This document shows positions 1 through 12,119 of a DNA stretch of 64,000 bases, one piece after another. Under the pieces are notes generated by a model that saw nothing but the letters and a program-made list of their open reading frames with translations, searched no databases and was not told where the DNA came from. Within the stretch, counting starts at the first letter, position 1. The number at the start of each line of letters is the position of its first letter. The stretch is from the NCBI GenBank assembly GCA_021018995.1, contig CM037593.1, positions 36,965,810 to 37,029,809 on the forward strand, written 5' to 3'. A program made the position numbers and the translations under genes. This DNA comes from Chloranthus sessilifolius (Eukaryota; Streptophyta; Magnoliopsida; Chloranthales; Chloranthaceae).

Positions 1-496
1 GTTTATCATGCGAATTGGTGTAAAGCCGGTGTATCTCCTTGGTGTGAAACCTTAAAACCCATATCTCTCTTATTCTATTTTCCTTACTATTGTTAGGTAA
101 ATTATTTCTTTTATTTTTTCGATAAAAATCCAAAAATCCAAAATCCCTGGTTGATTAGTTGTCGAAATCTTTGTTCATATCTTCTTATTTTATACATCCT
201 TCGAACTACTTAAACCTTTTAGGCTTTAAATCCATCAAACCCTAGAAGAGTCAAGAGACGATATCGAAATTGTCGCTTGGTGCCCTAGACTAGATAGAAA
301 CTCGAGTACCCTCATCGGAGCCATTTTTCTAGATCGGGAAACTTCAAGTGCAAATGAACGCTAGTATTGAATTAATCTAATTTCTTTAATTGAATATGTT
401 GAACAATTTTATGTGGTTGGATAATTTTGAATATTTCCACTATTCAATTTAATCCCAAATTCTCATAATCAGGGTTTTAATGTTTGCCCTGCATCA
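1..496 (+). repeat. Element A 5' LTR (3' portion only)
   Basis: This is the tail of a long terminal repeat whose start lies left of the window. It aligns by eye with 2830-3341: both carry the 'ggtgtgaa(g/a)cc' phrases, 'ccctagaagagtcaagagac' style text and the same ending in GCATCA. It is followed directly by a primer binding site, which fixes the boundary. The two copies differ at scattered bases, so the element is not recent. Confidence 0.85.
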
Positions 497-498
497 AA

Positions 499-512
499 TT
501 GGTTTCAGAGCA
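499..512 (+). promoter_or_regulatory. Primer binding site of element A
   Basis: TTGGTTTCAGAGCA lies two bases after the LTR end. It matches the plant initiator-Met tRNA primer site (TGGTATCAGAGC) with one or two changes, as in many plant LTR retrotransposons. Confidence 0.8.
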
Positions 513-617
513 CAGTCTAGTTTAGGGCGTTGCATTAGGATTTTATTTTAAAATTTTCTACGCATTCGAGATTGACCTTAGGGTATCATATAGCGTGTTC
601 ACTTTTGTTGTTCATTG

Positions 618-2309
618 ATGGCTTCCGAAAATCTTCCCGCATCTATCCGACTTCTTACTGAACAATTTGAGCAAATGGAAACCAGTGTGGAAGCCCGTAT
701 GGGACAATTCCAAGATGTCCTGAATGAGGTCTCCAATAGAACACCATCTAGGAGAACCATGGATAGATGGTTTAACACTGGGCATGCAGAAGGTAGTAGG
801 ATACCCCTGAGAAGAAGGTTTGAACATCATGAACCATTGGGTGATGCAGATGAGAAGTTTCTCAAAGTCGTTCCGATTGAGGCTCCAACTTATGATGGGA
901 AGATGGACCCTAAAGTCCTCCTTGATTAATTGTCAGATATGGAGCACTATTTCTATTTGTATGATATGACGGAAGAGAGAAAGGTGACATTGGTCTAGAT
1001 GATATTAGTGGGCCAAACGCGCCCTTTCTAGACAAAGTTAGAGCGTCTTCAGTAGATGCTTGACCATAAACCTATTAATACGTGGGTGGACACAAAAGAC
1101 AAGCTCCATGAAAAATATATCCCTGCATCTTACACATGACGCCTTCTAGGCCAATGGAAAGATCTCCACCAAGGGAATATGTCTGTTACTGATTATATTA
1201 CCCAATTTTAGGAGATTGTAATGCGAACTAATGTGTCTAAACCGAGCCAAGTCACACTTTCTAGGTTTAGGACAGGTTTTCTTCCGGAATTATAGGAGTT
1301 AATTCCCCACGCCATTGACACGTTGGAGGATTGTTATGTCATGGTATAAGAGTTGAAAAAATATATTGAAACGCCTACTACTGCATGACCTAATTCTTAC
1401 AACTCTGAATCCAAGGTCATCTCTACGAAGGAGTGAACATTCAGATATTTCTTTCATCCAAACCTGTGAGTTCCCAAATCAATAGAAGGAAAAATTACTT
1501 GAGGGATCAAAAATTACTGGTCAAAATAGGTGTTATAAGTGTCAAAGATTCAAGCACTTAGCTGTTCAATGTCCTACGAAAGTCCCTACTCAAACTATGA
1601 TCATTAAAGAGGAACATGACAAGGAACAAGACAAATTTGAAGAAGTTTATGAACGTGATACGATTCCAAGTGATGAGGAAGAGGAAATAGTTGTGAAAAT
1701 TGTAAGTTGTGTTAGGAAAGTTTGTGTTCTCAAAGAGGAGATTGATAGTGTGTATGTTCTGCATGAGTCATTAGAGTCAGTAGGAGCATATCATCATTCT
1801 GACTTGCATGGGAGTAATAATTGGACTTTGTTCAACAATGGAATTATGCGAAAATTTTCTAACACATTAAATTTGTTAAATGAGTTTAATAATGGTAATT
1901 TTGTGTTAATCCAAGATAGCCCCAAGCATGTGGATACTTTTCCAATATTTAAAGGAGGTAGTGATGATGGTCTAGGTTTTCCTCTAGACAAGGGCAACCA
2001 CTCGACAGTTGCGACGGAAGATCTTATACCTATTCTAAGTCCAACAACTATGTCCTTTGACCCATTCCTTGTTGCCCAAGCACCCAAACCAAGCCCATTC
2101 AACAAGATAATACCAAATTCCCTACCTGTGCATTTTGAGAGAGTATTGGATAAGGAGATTATAGAGTTTCCACACTTCCCCACCAATATTAGTAACCACC
2201 ATGAATATCTTGTGAGGTGGAAGGGTAAGTCGAGAGTGGAGCATCCTAATGAGGAGAGGGACCGCTTGACCAACTCATCAGGGATTAGTTTCTCCCACTC
2301 GGGGAGAAT
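618..2309 (+). pseudogene. Element A gag plus chromodomain tail, decayed
   Basis: The region encodes a retrotransposon capsid-type protein with many in-frame stops. The first open stretch (618-929) has the gag N-terminal part, ending in 'APTYDGKMDPKVLLD'. Stops follow through to about 1440, but gag phrases such as 'DYITQF' and 'IPASYT' remain legible. A CCHC zinc knuckle, CYKCQRFKHLAVQC, lies at 1531-1572. The second open stretch (1597-2391) is acidic, then Ser/Pro-rich, and ends in 'EYLVRWKGKSRVEHP' (about 2203-2247), which is a chromodomain core as found at the end of chromovirus integrases. Nothing resembling protease, reverse transcriptase, RNase H or the integrase catalytic core fits between knuckle and chromodomain: the gap is only about 0.6 kb. 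Function is inferred from family resemblance. The copy is certainly non-coding today. Confidence 0.8.
2299..2309 (+). promoter_or_regulatory. Polypurine tract of element A
   Basis: TCGGGGAGAAT lies directly before the TGATGGGGAC start of the 3' LTR. The same 'cggggagaat' tract precedes the 3' LTR of element D at 47283-47293. Confidence 0.75.
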
Positions 2310-3341
2310 TGATGGGGACATCTCGCAGTACAAGACGGATGGCAAACGCACGTGGAGAACCAAAGTTTCGAAGCCCAATTTGACGTGTTGATGAGAGTAT
2401 TATGATCAATATATGCATGGGGAAAAGAGCAAGGAGAAGGCTAGAAGAAAGGAGGCGCAAAAGGCACTCAGAGACAAGATAGAGTTCTGTCCAGGTTCGA
2501 ACGATCGAGTTGGACTATAGAACCTTGCTTACGACCACAGTGGTCGATCGATCGAAACTTAATGTCAACTGATCAATCAAATTCGACCGAAAGATTTAAT
2601 TTGGGTTCAAATTTTGGATGAAAGCTTGACTTTTGAGTTTTACTTAAACCGAACTTTCTAATTTCATTTCTATGCTTAGTTATGGTTTTTTATTTTCCTA
2701 TATAAGAACAATTTTAGTTAGTTGATTGATTAGTGAATTGAGAGCTTGCTTTATACAAACCCTTAAGAGCTTGTGAAGAGTTTTCACTGGAAAGAGAGAT
2801 TCTTTCAAACTCAGAGAGCGAATCTTCGTTTTATCATGCAAATTGGTGTGAAGCCGACATACCTCCTTGGTGTGAAGCCTTAGAACCCCTTTCTTTCTTA
2901 TTCTATTTTCTTATTATTGTCAGGTAAATTATTTCTTTTAATTTTTTTATAGAAGTCTAAACATTCAAAATCCCTAGTAGATTAGTTGGTGGAATCTTTG
3001 TTCATATCTTCTTATTTGATACATCCTTTGATTTTCCGTTTGAACCATTTAAACCTTTTGCGCTTTAAATCCTTCAAACCCTAGAGGAGTCAAGAGACAA
3101 TACCGAAATTGTCGCTTGGTACCCTAGACTAGATCGAAACTAGAGTTCCCTCATCGAAGCCGATTTTCTAGATCGGGAAACTTCTAGTGCAAATGAACGC
3201 TAGGCTTGAATAATCTAATTGTTTTAATTGAATCTGTTGAACAATTTATGTGGTTGGATAATTTTGAATATTTTCGATATTCAATTTAATCTCAAATTAA
3301 TCCCAGATTCGCATAAATAGCGTTTTGTTTGTCTTGCATCA
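2310..3341 (+). repeat. Element A 3' LTR
   Basis: The LTR starts TGATGGGGACATC and ends TTGCATCA, about 1032 bp. It holds a palindromic TCGATCGATCGA near 2546, a TATA-like 'cctatataag' at about 2697, and the leader block with 'ggtgtgaagcc'. The solo LTR at 24967-26004 belongs to the same family and has nearly the same length. A TSD cannot be tested because the left flank is outside the window. Confidence 0.85.
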
Positions 3342-4393
3342 GCAATCCATTAGAAAGAAACAGTAATTTGGTTTAATTACAAATTACAATACTGCAACAA
3401 GAGGAAGAAATATACATGCTGCATTGCCTGTTGCATAAAAAGTCGACTGGTTTCTAAACCACATTAGTTTACTCGAGAACAGAACTGGCATGGGGATCTG
3501 GTTTCAGTAATAAATCAGAACTACAACTGAAGATTAAAGACAGTGTTAGAACCATTAGCGGGAAATGACTAAAGGAGTGGTGGCAATAGCATGTTGTACA
3601 TCAATGATATATAGGTAACAATGGTAAATTGATGTGGCCTCAAACTGAGCTGATAGATTGCTTCATGTTCTGCTGGATCTGTATCCTTGAGGTAACTATC
3701 AAAAAATTGCATTTAGCTTTTCACCCACGGGATACTCGTGAAATCATAGTACATGTCATACGTCTTCACTTTGTTTTTAAAATAAGTCGTCAATCATATA
3801 ATCGGTATGATAGAAATGAAAATCATTTCTCTCCAATCTTCAGTTCAATTTTCAGTACAGTTGATGCCAAACCTCTTACCACGACTTGAGTTAGTGCAAA
3901 AAACCATAATCCCGTTATCCTTAAAGTATGTAATGTACCCTTTATAGGTAATTTAAAGAACTAAGAACTGGTAACCAGATATTACATATGAGCCTAAAAG
4001 TCCAACTCTCTCATGAGCTAGAGAACGGACGATTCTTGCTCCTATTGCAACAGATTCACGCCACCAGCTCAACTTGAGCGGATCTTGATGGATTCTGTGC
4101 CGCAATAGATGGATTCACGGTTTTAAAAAAATACAAAACCATGCCTCCTCCACTAATGAATTGGCCCTATGATTCCTGAATTGGTTGATGGGATCATTGA
4201 TGGAAACATATTCAGTAATTTTAAATTTCTTCATTACGGCTTGCATCAAAATATTTGCATATTTAGTTAACCAACTAAAACAGCGTTTAAAGTTTATTAA
4301 TGTGTAATCTGCTAGAAAAGATCAATGTCTCATCAAGGCAATACACTTTAATATTAAATGCTGAATGCATCGTATTATTCAACAAAATTCTAT

Positions 4394-4400
<7 letters not shown>
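3342..4400. other. No recognisable gene or repeat
   Basis: About 1 kb of AT-rich sequence without a convincing reading frame on either strand. The longest frame (3629-3889, +) has no recognisable domain. It could be intron or intergenic DNA. Confidence 0.5.
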
Positions 4401-4479
<79 letters not shown>

Positions 4480-4520
4480 GCATATGAGGGCCAGGGATGT
4501 TATACACACACACACACACA
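4401..4520. repeat. (TA)n(CA)n compound microsatellite
   Basis: An uninterrupted TA run at 4401-4456 is followed by CA repeats to about 4479 and a second CA run at 4504-4520. Cysteine/valine and tyrosine/isoleucine peptides read from here are artefacts of the repeat. Confidence 0.97.
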
Positions 4521-4925
4521 TATGAGGGTCGGGGATGTGGGTTCGAATGCAGAGATGATCCATGTGTTCAAACCAGGTGGGCTCCACGTGGCACCCATCC
4601 AAGGGATTGGGTGCCACGACAACTTGCCCAAGGAACAATCAGGACCATTTGAAACAAAAAAATTAAAATGGGTGTATAACCACCGTCCAAAATGTGGTCA
4701 TAGGTGCAAATTTTCAATGCACTAGGAAGAGCCAGGCAGTAGGCAAACTTTGACCATGGTTTTGTAGGGCAAAAAAGTTCCCAAATAAATTTTATTTTAG
4801 ACCACATGCCATGTGGCATGTGATCCAAAAATGGGTGTTGTTTTGGATTACGTGGCATGTGATCTTAGGTTCAAACGCGTGGATTCACCATGCGTTCGAA
4901 TCCATATGTCATGTTCCCTATATAT
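4519..4925. mobile_element. MITE-like unit, microsatellite-flanked (copy 1)
   Basis: A non-coding unit of about 400 bp starts GATGTGGGTTCGAATGCA and ends with the near-complement of that text (ATTCGAACGCATGG on the minus strand), so it has imperfect terminal inverted repeats. It abuts (CA)n on the left and TA-rich sequence on the right. Copy 2 at 14375-14748 shares several short phrases in the same order: 'gggtgccacg', 'caagg', 'aaaaattaaaa', 'caatgcacta'. It is also flanked by dinucleotide runs. A 5' fragment recurs at 58382-58460. This resembles the plant Micron class of microsatellite-associated MITEs. That class name is an inference. Confidence 0.6.
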
Positions 4926-5544
4926 TATATATATTGGATATTATACACATTAGTATCCCATAGCTCATAAATTAAGGTGTCCTTTAAATTCAACTTTTGA
5001 CAACATAATATGTTGAAATATACTACAGAAAAAATATAATATATAAACATCGTACATTATACATTGCAACACTTTTTTGCTTAATAAAAACACATATCAA
5101 ATGTTTATTGCGGGGGGTGGGGTTGGAAGCAATCAGAGATGCAACTTCCTCACAAAAGTAAGTATTGATGATACAATTTGACAAGGTAAACTTGGCTTTA
5201 TATATAATTTAATAGTCAAGTTATATCATACACCAAAGGGCAATATAGTAAAAATTAATCTTCAAGTTGTTCGGCTGGGCATCAGCTAGAAGATAAGTAG
5301 CTTTTCAATCAGATTAAAAGAAATACCTGGTAACACAACGTGGGAGCCACCATGAAGTACGCCAAACTCTGGAAGCTAACATTGTAAGAGTGATCTTGAT
5401 TTAGAAAACTGAAAGATGCATCCCCCTAACATTAAAGGAAAATTATTTTAAAATAAGAGACGTAACTATACCATGAAAGTGCTCTATTTGAAATCAAAAG
5501 AATACAAAGTTTCACTGCTAATGACAAAAAGATATGACAAAAAC

Positions 5545-5548
<4 letters not shown>
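4926..5548. other. AT-rich, nothing recognised
   Basis: No frame, TIR or LTR signal that I could support. There is a short G run at about 5112-5121. Confidence 0.45.

Positions 5549-5625
<77 letters not shown>
5549..5625. repeat. (CT)n(TA)n microsatellite
   Basis: CT repeats at 5549-5596 run directly into TA repeats at 5597-5625. Confidence 0.97.
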
Positions 5626-5629
<4 letters not shown>

Positions 5630-7507
5630 GCTAAAGAAACTATACAAAATTAGAGAACAATTACTAAGAGTACAAGTGAATCTCCCACCTAAATACACAA
5701 GTTTAGAGTACTGTTATTTCCACACCAACTTTTTTATTGCACACTACAATGAAACAGATTGCACATTTTAGGATTTACACGCCCAACTTCTTTCTTGTCT
5801 ACCAGCACACTGTCATCCCTCTCCTATCTTCTCCTCCTTCTCTGCAACTATATGAAAGCACACATCTGCAACATTGTCATGGCAACTGCAACACCGCCTT
5901 AGCTGCCGCTACAATATAAACAGCCTCTCACTGAGATTACTAGACCGATTACTCATATATGATATTGGTGGCAAAAGGTTACTCAACGCCACCATGGCCA
6001 CTGCAACACCACCAAACCCTCATCTCTACACTTCATCTTCTTCCTCACAACACCACGCAAGCATGGAGAAAACAAGAAAAGTGCCGAGAAAATGATTTAA
6101 TTGCTTTCATATTTTTACTCAAAAATGGGATTTCAGGTTTGCTAATAATTAGTTAAAGCCAGTAGACTAGGGTTTTAATGACTTCCTTACTCATGACAGT
6201 TCTTGTCACTTTTTCTCTGCATTTTAAATTAACAGATAAAGTCAGAACTGTTAAAGCAATTAATACCATTTTCTTTTGACAGTTCTGTTTACATAACACA
6301 AACATGCATCTCCCTGTTGCAATGGAAAAGATGTCAATGTGAAGGACAATAATTTCATTGACAGGCTCGAGCAGCAGCTTAAGTTGCAGAGGCTTAGTTA
6401 GATCATGCGATAGAAGGACATGCTTAACAGAGGAAAATGAGGTTTTTTAGAAACCGCAAGTGGAGATGATAGTCATTGACTACACTGCACTTGTCAATGA
6501 TTGCAGATTTCACCCTAACAGTGCATGTTAGCTAAAGAAGAAGAGAAAATAATTGAGCTATGATGTCAAGAAGAAGAGACGGGGCAATAATATCATTCTT
6601 TGGTGTGCAAATAGAAAAAGTTGATGTGTAACCAGCAATTTCATTAATTGAGCTGATATCAAAATGGTCGGTGTGGAACACCACTCCAAACTAATGGAAG
6701 AGATAGAAGAAATTTCTACACCTTGCAAGTTTCAAAAATAATAAATACTCGATTAAAGATTTCAAGGACCTCTCAAATCCTGTAACATCTCAGCTTCTCA
6801 AGAATTCATTTTACGTCATCACAGATAAGGGGCTAGACAATCATACTGGCGCCACAGTTTGAGTCAAGGCTTTTAAGAAAGAAATTTCAAATTGAAACCA
6901 TCCACTTCAAGCTTAAGATATATTTAAAAATCAAGACGACACGCCAAAGACAAATAGAATCTTCGAATCTTTCAAAATCTTCTCCACCTTCACACTATTC
7001 GTCAAGTTGGGGATACTCACGAGTAATAGCCCAGCTTGTCATTTCAATAGGAATTAACAAATGTGTCACCCTTCCCCTACACAGGTTATAGGACTATTAG
7101 CTTGTGTTTGCTCAAATTCTCCACTACCCAATCATAGAATCAGAGCTTTGAGGATGCACTGAAGAACTGAAGTTCGTCGAGATACTGTATAAAACTCTGT
7201 ATCAATATAGATATTCTTATCAAAAACATAAAGCTACAAATTTATGTTGAAAGCACATTGAGAAAGAAGATGACAAGAATGATACCATGGAAAGATAATG
7301 TTGATGCCGATGAATTCATGATGCCTGATGTTTTGTACAGTAAGTTATTTAAATATTAACAATCTTCATTTTCTTTTTTGAAGTATGAAGTATGATAAAT
7401 TGATCGTAATTCATGACTCAAGCAGCAAGTAGATCATCTCCTGTACTTGTATTCATATATGTGCACAACATTTGATGCTGAACTATCCGATGTACATAGG
7501 AAAATAG
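5626..7507. other. No gene recognised
   Basis: About 1.9 kb of AT-rich DNA. There is a short internal similarity around 5876-5890 and 5994-6010 (both contain 'atggc(a/c)actgcaacacc'). Small frames at 5737-6156 show no domain. This may be host intergenic or intronic sequence, because the hAT-2 insertion at 7516 marks its edge. Confidence 0.45.
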
Positions 7508-7515
7508 ATAATTAA

Positions 7516-7640
7516 CAGTGTTATCATAAGCGATCGCTTCAGCGGTTAAGTGATCCTGAGCAGCCAAATCGCATAAGTCATCCTGGCCTATGCGACTCTG
7601 GCCATTATGCGATCGCATACTCAGTATGCAATCGCATAAT
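7516..7640 (+). promoter_or_regulatory. hAT-2 5' TIR and subterminal GCGATCGC repeats
   Basis: Within 125 bp of the left end there are repeated copies of GCGATCGC or ATGCGATCGCAT variants: 7530-7537, 7608-7615, and a variant 'tgcaatcgcat' near 7626. Subterminal short repeats are the known binding sites of hAT transposases such as Ac. That role here is inferred from position and repetition. Confidence 0.6.
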
Positions 7641-7714
7641 GCTCTAACAGTCATATTTATGACCGTTGGAACACTTAAATATTTTTTTCCCCCTTTTTGT
7701 GGTCCCATTGCCTC

Positions 7715-7722
7715 TATAAAAG
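7715..7722 (+). promoter_or_regulatory. TATA box of hAT-2
   Basis: TATAAAAG sits about 425 bp before the transposase ATG and about 200 bp from the transposon end. It is a good match to a plant TATA box and is in the right place for the transposase transcript. Confidence 0.6.
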
Positions 7723-8140
7723 GGTGGGTTGGGTCCTCTACTCCTCACACTACTATTTTGGCTTAAACTTTCTCTCAAATCTCCATTCTTTACTCCCAAT
7801 CTGAATCTCCCTTCATCTTTCCTAACTAAATTTTTTTTTTAATGCTTTGTAATCCTCTTTCTTAGTGTATTAAATTGTTGTAAACTTGTAATTAATTCTA
7901 TTATTAGTAGTGTTAGTGTTACAAAGCCTCAAAGGGAAAGATCAAGAATCAAGATTCAAGATTGAAGAGTGAAGCAAGCTTCTAGTTCTAGTCTTCTATC
8001 AACCAAGTGACTCGGATCAAGCAAGCAAAGCCTTTTGGGAAGTTTGAGCTTTATTATTTCTGTTTCAAAAATTTTAAACCTCTAATTCTCTTTTCCTAGT
8101 TTGGTAGTTCCTACTTTCTATCACCATTCACGAATTAATT

Positions 8141-8811
8141 ATGTCTACATCTTCAACCCTAGATCCTCTAAGACCTAAATCATGTGATCCGGGTTGGAAA
8201 TATCGACGGAATAAGAATCCTACCAAGAAAGCAACCATAGTTTGTACCTTATGTGATTATGAGAGCACAGGTGACATAGGCCATCATAAACAACATCTTG
8301 CTCATGGAGTCAGATCAAATGTTAGGGTTTGTAGAAAAGCTACTCCAAAAATCCGAAAGGAAATAATGGAGTAGATGGACAAGCGTTCTAAGAAAAAACA
8401 TGAGCAAGAAGTTGTTTTAGAAAGCCATATGGAATGTGGTCATGATGATGAAGAAGATGATAGATCTACACCATCAACGGCCCAAACTAGACGACCTTCA
8501 CAACCACCATCGAAAAAAGTACGTGGTCGTGGTACACTAGAAGGGTGGTGTCGACCACATCTTGAGGATGCGATTAATCAAAGGGAGGTAAAGGGCCCGC
8601 CCAAACAACACTAGACAACCGATTTAAGGGGAAGGATAGACTAACCACAATCCAATATGTGGCTAAGTGGTTCTACCAAGCCGGCATTGCTTTCAATACC
8701 ATTAAGTTAAAGAACTTCAAAGTGATGATTGAAGCTCTTGGGTAATTTGGGCCCGAGCTTAAACCCCCTTCCTACTATGAAATCCAGGAAACATGCCTCA
8801 AAGAAGATGTG
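8141..8811 (+). pseudogene. hAT-2 transposase, N-terminal part
   Basis: The ATG at 8141 starts a protein with a BED-type zinc finger: 'CTLCDYESTGDIGHHKQHL' gives the C-x2-C...H-x4-H pattern, and a basic stretch follows. The frame meets a TAG at 8372-8374 and continues in the same frame to 8614 with an acidic region and a Pro/Ser-rich linker ('RRPSQPPSKKVRGRG'). A frameshift near 8600 moves it to another frame, which reads 'TIQYVAKWFYQAGIAFN' and then 'PPSYYEIQETCLKEDVC', a typical hAT segment before the catalytic domain, with another stop in between. It is then cut at 8811 by the inserted LTR and resumes at 11344-11348, where the duplicated ATGTG lies. Confidence 0.85.
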
Positions 8812-11343
8812 TGTGACAGCCCGGATTTCGATACCCCGAAACCCGTGCCATCAGCACGATCATCTTGACCGTGCCCTTTAGCTAAGCACGGAACACTGGT
8901 ATATCAAGCATCAAAAGTGAAATAAACGAACTTTCGAAATTTAAATCTATATTAATTAACTCCCCAAAAGACAGTTCTACCCTCATACCTCTGTATGAAT
9001 GGAGAACCGATCCGAACCATCGATGATAGCAATCATCACGGATGATTCGTCCCAAAAGAGAAATCCCAACTCCTCATATACATGATTTTAAACAAAATAA
9101 AGGCTTGACATACCAAGCCGTACAAAAACCTCTCCAAGAATCTCTCAAAGTGGCACAACGGAGTCCTCTAAAAGAAGTCCTCTGGAGGTGGCTCCAACTC
9201 GTCACCGGCCGCAAGGTCCGACTCACGAATCGCCGCCTCCTCAAGTAGGGTGAGCTACATCCTAGCTCAATAGGGAACAAACACAGTTGAACATATAAAT
9301 TATGACTCACATATATTCCATGATATGCCATGCATGATGTGTCTATGCAATTATTGATGAAACAGTTAAAAGCATTTCGCTTTTCGTTGATTACATATGT
9401 TTTCATTTACTCATGAATGATCAAAAGGCCTAAAGCAAAACTTAAACTTTCAACTTAAGTAATCCCCAGCAATATAGCATCGAGCCCCGGCGAGATACCC
9501 ATCATCGCCATCTATATAGAGCTTAACCGTATTCCCCGAATACAAATAGTACCAAGCCCCTTTCCCGGGATTGGTGGCGGGTTTCACTTGTCTCAATCAA
9601 CACCCCGGGTGTGCTTACTATGTACGGATAAGCCTCATGACCGCCTACGGTTTGCGCCGTGTCGCCACGGATATCCCCGCCGTGTCGGGCGTGGATATCC
9701 ACGCCGGTACCCTATCAAACCTCAAATAACAAAAATATATTTTATTCACCGTAAATGTGCTATCTTATATCGGGCCAGCCCTATCAAACATGATTCAATC
9801 CTTGGATACATCCCTGGGATGTATCCATTTACTTGCATCACACTTGATGCCCTTATCTCTTTACTTCTTCATCCCCTGGGGATGGCTCATCATGATTACT
9901 CTTATGGATGTCACACACACACACTTTTCACAAATTCTTAAGAAATAAACATTTGAATTGAATTCTATATCACTACATACATGCTCTTGTAAAATAAAGT
10001 ACATGTTCAAGGTGTTCCCTACCTCAAGTCTTCATTTTGATCAATGCATCAAGGTCCCACGTGGCTCCTTGTGCACTAGTCCACACGTACCACCTATGGT
10101 ACCACATAACAGGTGAAACACATCACAAAGGATGCAATAAAGAAGGTATAAGACCCTCCAAGAATCTTAAAGTCAAACCCAAAAGTCAACATAATCTATC
10201 TCAGTCGATTAATTAATCGATTAATCGAATCTGATTCGATTAATCGATTTCCAAAATCGATTAATCGAAGGTCAATATCGATTAATCGAAGTAATTTCGA
10301 TTAATCGAATTTCTCTGTTTCGCAAAGTCGATTCTCAGTTCGAACAGTCGAGCTTACATTCGATTAATCGGATCCAATTTCGATTAATCGAAATTCTCCT
10401 TTTCGCAAGGTAGACTCATAGTTCGAACAGTCGAGTTTTCATTCGATTAATCAAATCCAATTTCGATTAATCGAAATTCTTCTTTTCACAAAGTCGACTC
10501 TCGCCTCAATAAATGAAGTTTCACAAGTTGATTAATCGATCCCAAATCGATTAATCGAAAACTAAAATCGATTAATCGAAATCCCATTTCGATTAGTCAA
10601 TTTTTCCTCAAGTCATTTCCTCCAACCCCTGGGGTCCACTGAAGGTTCTCAGTCGATTAATCGATCCCCAAATCGATTAATCGAAATCCAAAGTCGATTA
10701 ATCGAAATCAAATTCGATTAATGGAAATCGGTCCTCGACCTTTCAACTTCTCGCCAATTTCGATTAATCGAAACCCATTTCGATTAATCGAAATTGTCGA
10801 TTCAACTTTCATGTTCTTCCCAATCTTCTTCCATACTTTTCCTCTATTTTTCTAAGCCATTATCCATGATTTAACCCACATTCAATCACAACTTAACCCT
10901 ATAATCTATGCATTTTATTTATGTACCTGGAATAGATCTCAAGTTCATTCCAATCAAACAGTTGGAAGGCTAGGGTGCCCAGCTTTGGCTCTAGCAGATG
11001 CAAATCGCGTTGAATGAATCCCCTCCAATTAGTTGCAATAACTCCTCCCTTACTTTTCTCTCTCTCTCTCTCTTCTTTACTCTCCTTCAACAACCAAAAT
11101 ACACCTCTAGGGTTATTAAACCCTTTTATCCCTTTTCTCACTTGTGTGTTGAGCACATATACCGCGGTAGGTATATGCGACTTCTCATTTACATCACACA
11201 CCACATAATCACTCAAACTATCACATCTCGTCCGTTCATCACATTCTATGCTAACTCATGATCTCCTGATTGGTCAAACTTGTGACCAATCGGGCACGGA
11301 TCCCGAGGTCATAGTTTAGCGTGATTTTTTTCGGGCTATTACA
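8812..11343. mobile_element. Solo LTR (2.5 kb) inside hAT-2
   Basis: The inserted DNA begins TGTGACAGCCCGG and ends CGGGCTATTACA, with TG...CA termini and short inverted ends. It is flanked by perfect 5-bp duplications ATGTG (8807-8811 and 11344-11348), and the transposase reading frame is continuous across the empty site. There is no coding domain, PBS or PPT inside. Size, termini and 5-bp TSD fit a solo LTR of a long-LTR Ty3-type family; Tekay/Del-like is my guess from the 'TGT..ACA' ends. It contains the palindrome array at 10203-10797 and a pyrimidine run near 11056-11072. Confidence 0.8.
10203..10797. repeat. Array of TCGATTAATCGA palindromes
   Basis: About 14 exact copies (my count) of the 12-bp perfect palindrome TCGATTAATCGA, plus roughly six one-mismatch variants, lie irregularly spaced in about 600 bp. 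Spacers are non-repetitive apart from a repeated 'gttcgaacagtcgag' phrase seen twice. It is an interspersed motif cluster rather than a strict tandem repeat. Confidence 0.9.
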
Positions 11344-12078
11344 ATGTGAGAATGACCAACAATATATTAGCCGAATACAAGAATGCATGAAAAATATACA
11401 ATTTCACATTGATGACCGATGGATGGACAGATAAAACCGGTCGAACATTGATCAACTTCTTGGCAAATTGTCCTACTGGAACTATATTCCTAAAATTGAT
11501 AGATGCATCAGCCCATTCTCACACAGTCGAATATTTATTTACACTTTTCGATAAGATCACCAAGAAAATAGGACATGAAAACGTTGTCCAAGTCGTAACG
11601 GGCAATGCAGCATCCTACGTAACCGTCGGTCGCCTCCTTACGAAGAAGCGACTGCAACTATATTGGACGCCATGTGGGGCCCATTGTTTAGACCTAATCC
11701 TAGAGAATATAGGTAAACTACATATTAAAACAATTGTTAAGGCTAGGACAGTAGTTGTGTTTATGTACAAACATGCGCTTCTACTTAAAAGAATGCGTAA
11801 AGCAATAGGAGGTAATTTATTATGCCCTGACATGACCCAATTTGCAACCGCGTTTTTAACTTTACAAAGTTTGTATGCGAAAAAAAAAAGGAGCTTAGAA
11901 GTTTTGTAACATCGGCCCATTGGAACAATGGGCCTTGGTCAAAGAAAACCGACGGTAAACAAGTTGCACAAACATTGCTCCAAAACCAATTTCGAACTAG
12001 TGTTGCACAAACCCTACGTGACTCTCAACCAATCGTAGAGGTGTTATGATTGATGGATGGTGATAAGAAACCACCAAT

Positions 12079-12082
<4 letters not shown>

Positions 12083-12115
<33 letters not shown>
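12083..12115. repeat. (TA)n microsatellite in hAT-2
   Basis: About 16 TA units interrupt the hAT-2 coding relic. Confidence 0.95.

Positions 12116-12119
<4 letters not shown>

Noticed and set aside
1794-2378. 194-residue minus-strand frame
   Set aside because: Antisense shadow of the element A chromodomain frame.
4287-4638. Minus-strand frames of Cys-Val and Tyr-Ile repeats
   Set aside because: Translation of (TA)n and (CA)n microsatellites; no gene.
5432-5698. Minus-strand frame with Arg-Glu repeats
   Set aside because: Comes from the (CT)n/(TA)n run.
10203-10797. CRISPR-like array
   Set aside because: Repeats are 12-bp palindromes at irregular spacing within a plant LTR; no cas genes and a eukaryotic context.
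11615-11920. Minus-strand 101-residue frame
   Set aside because: Antisense shadow of the hAT-2 catalytic region.
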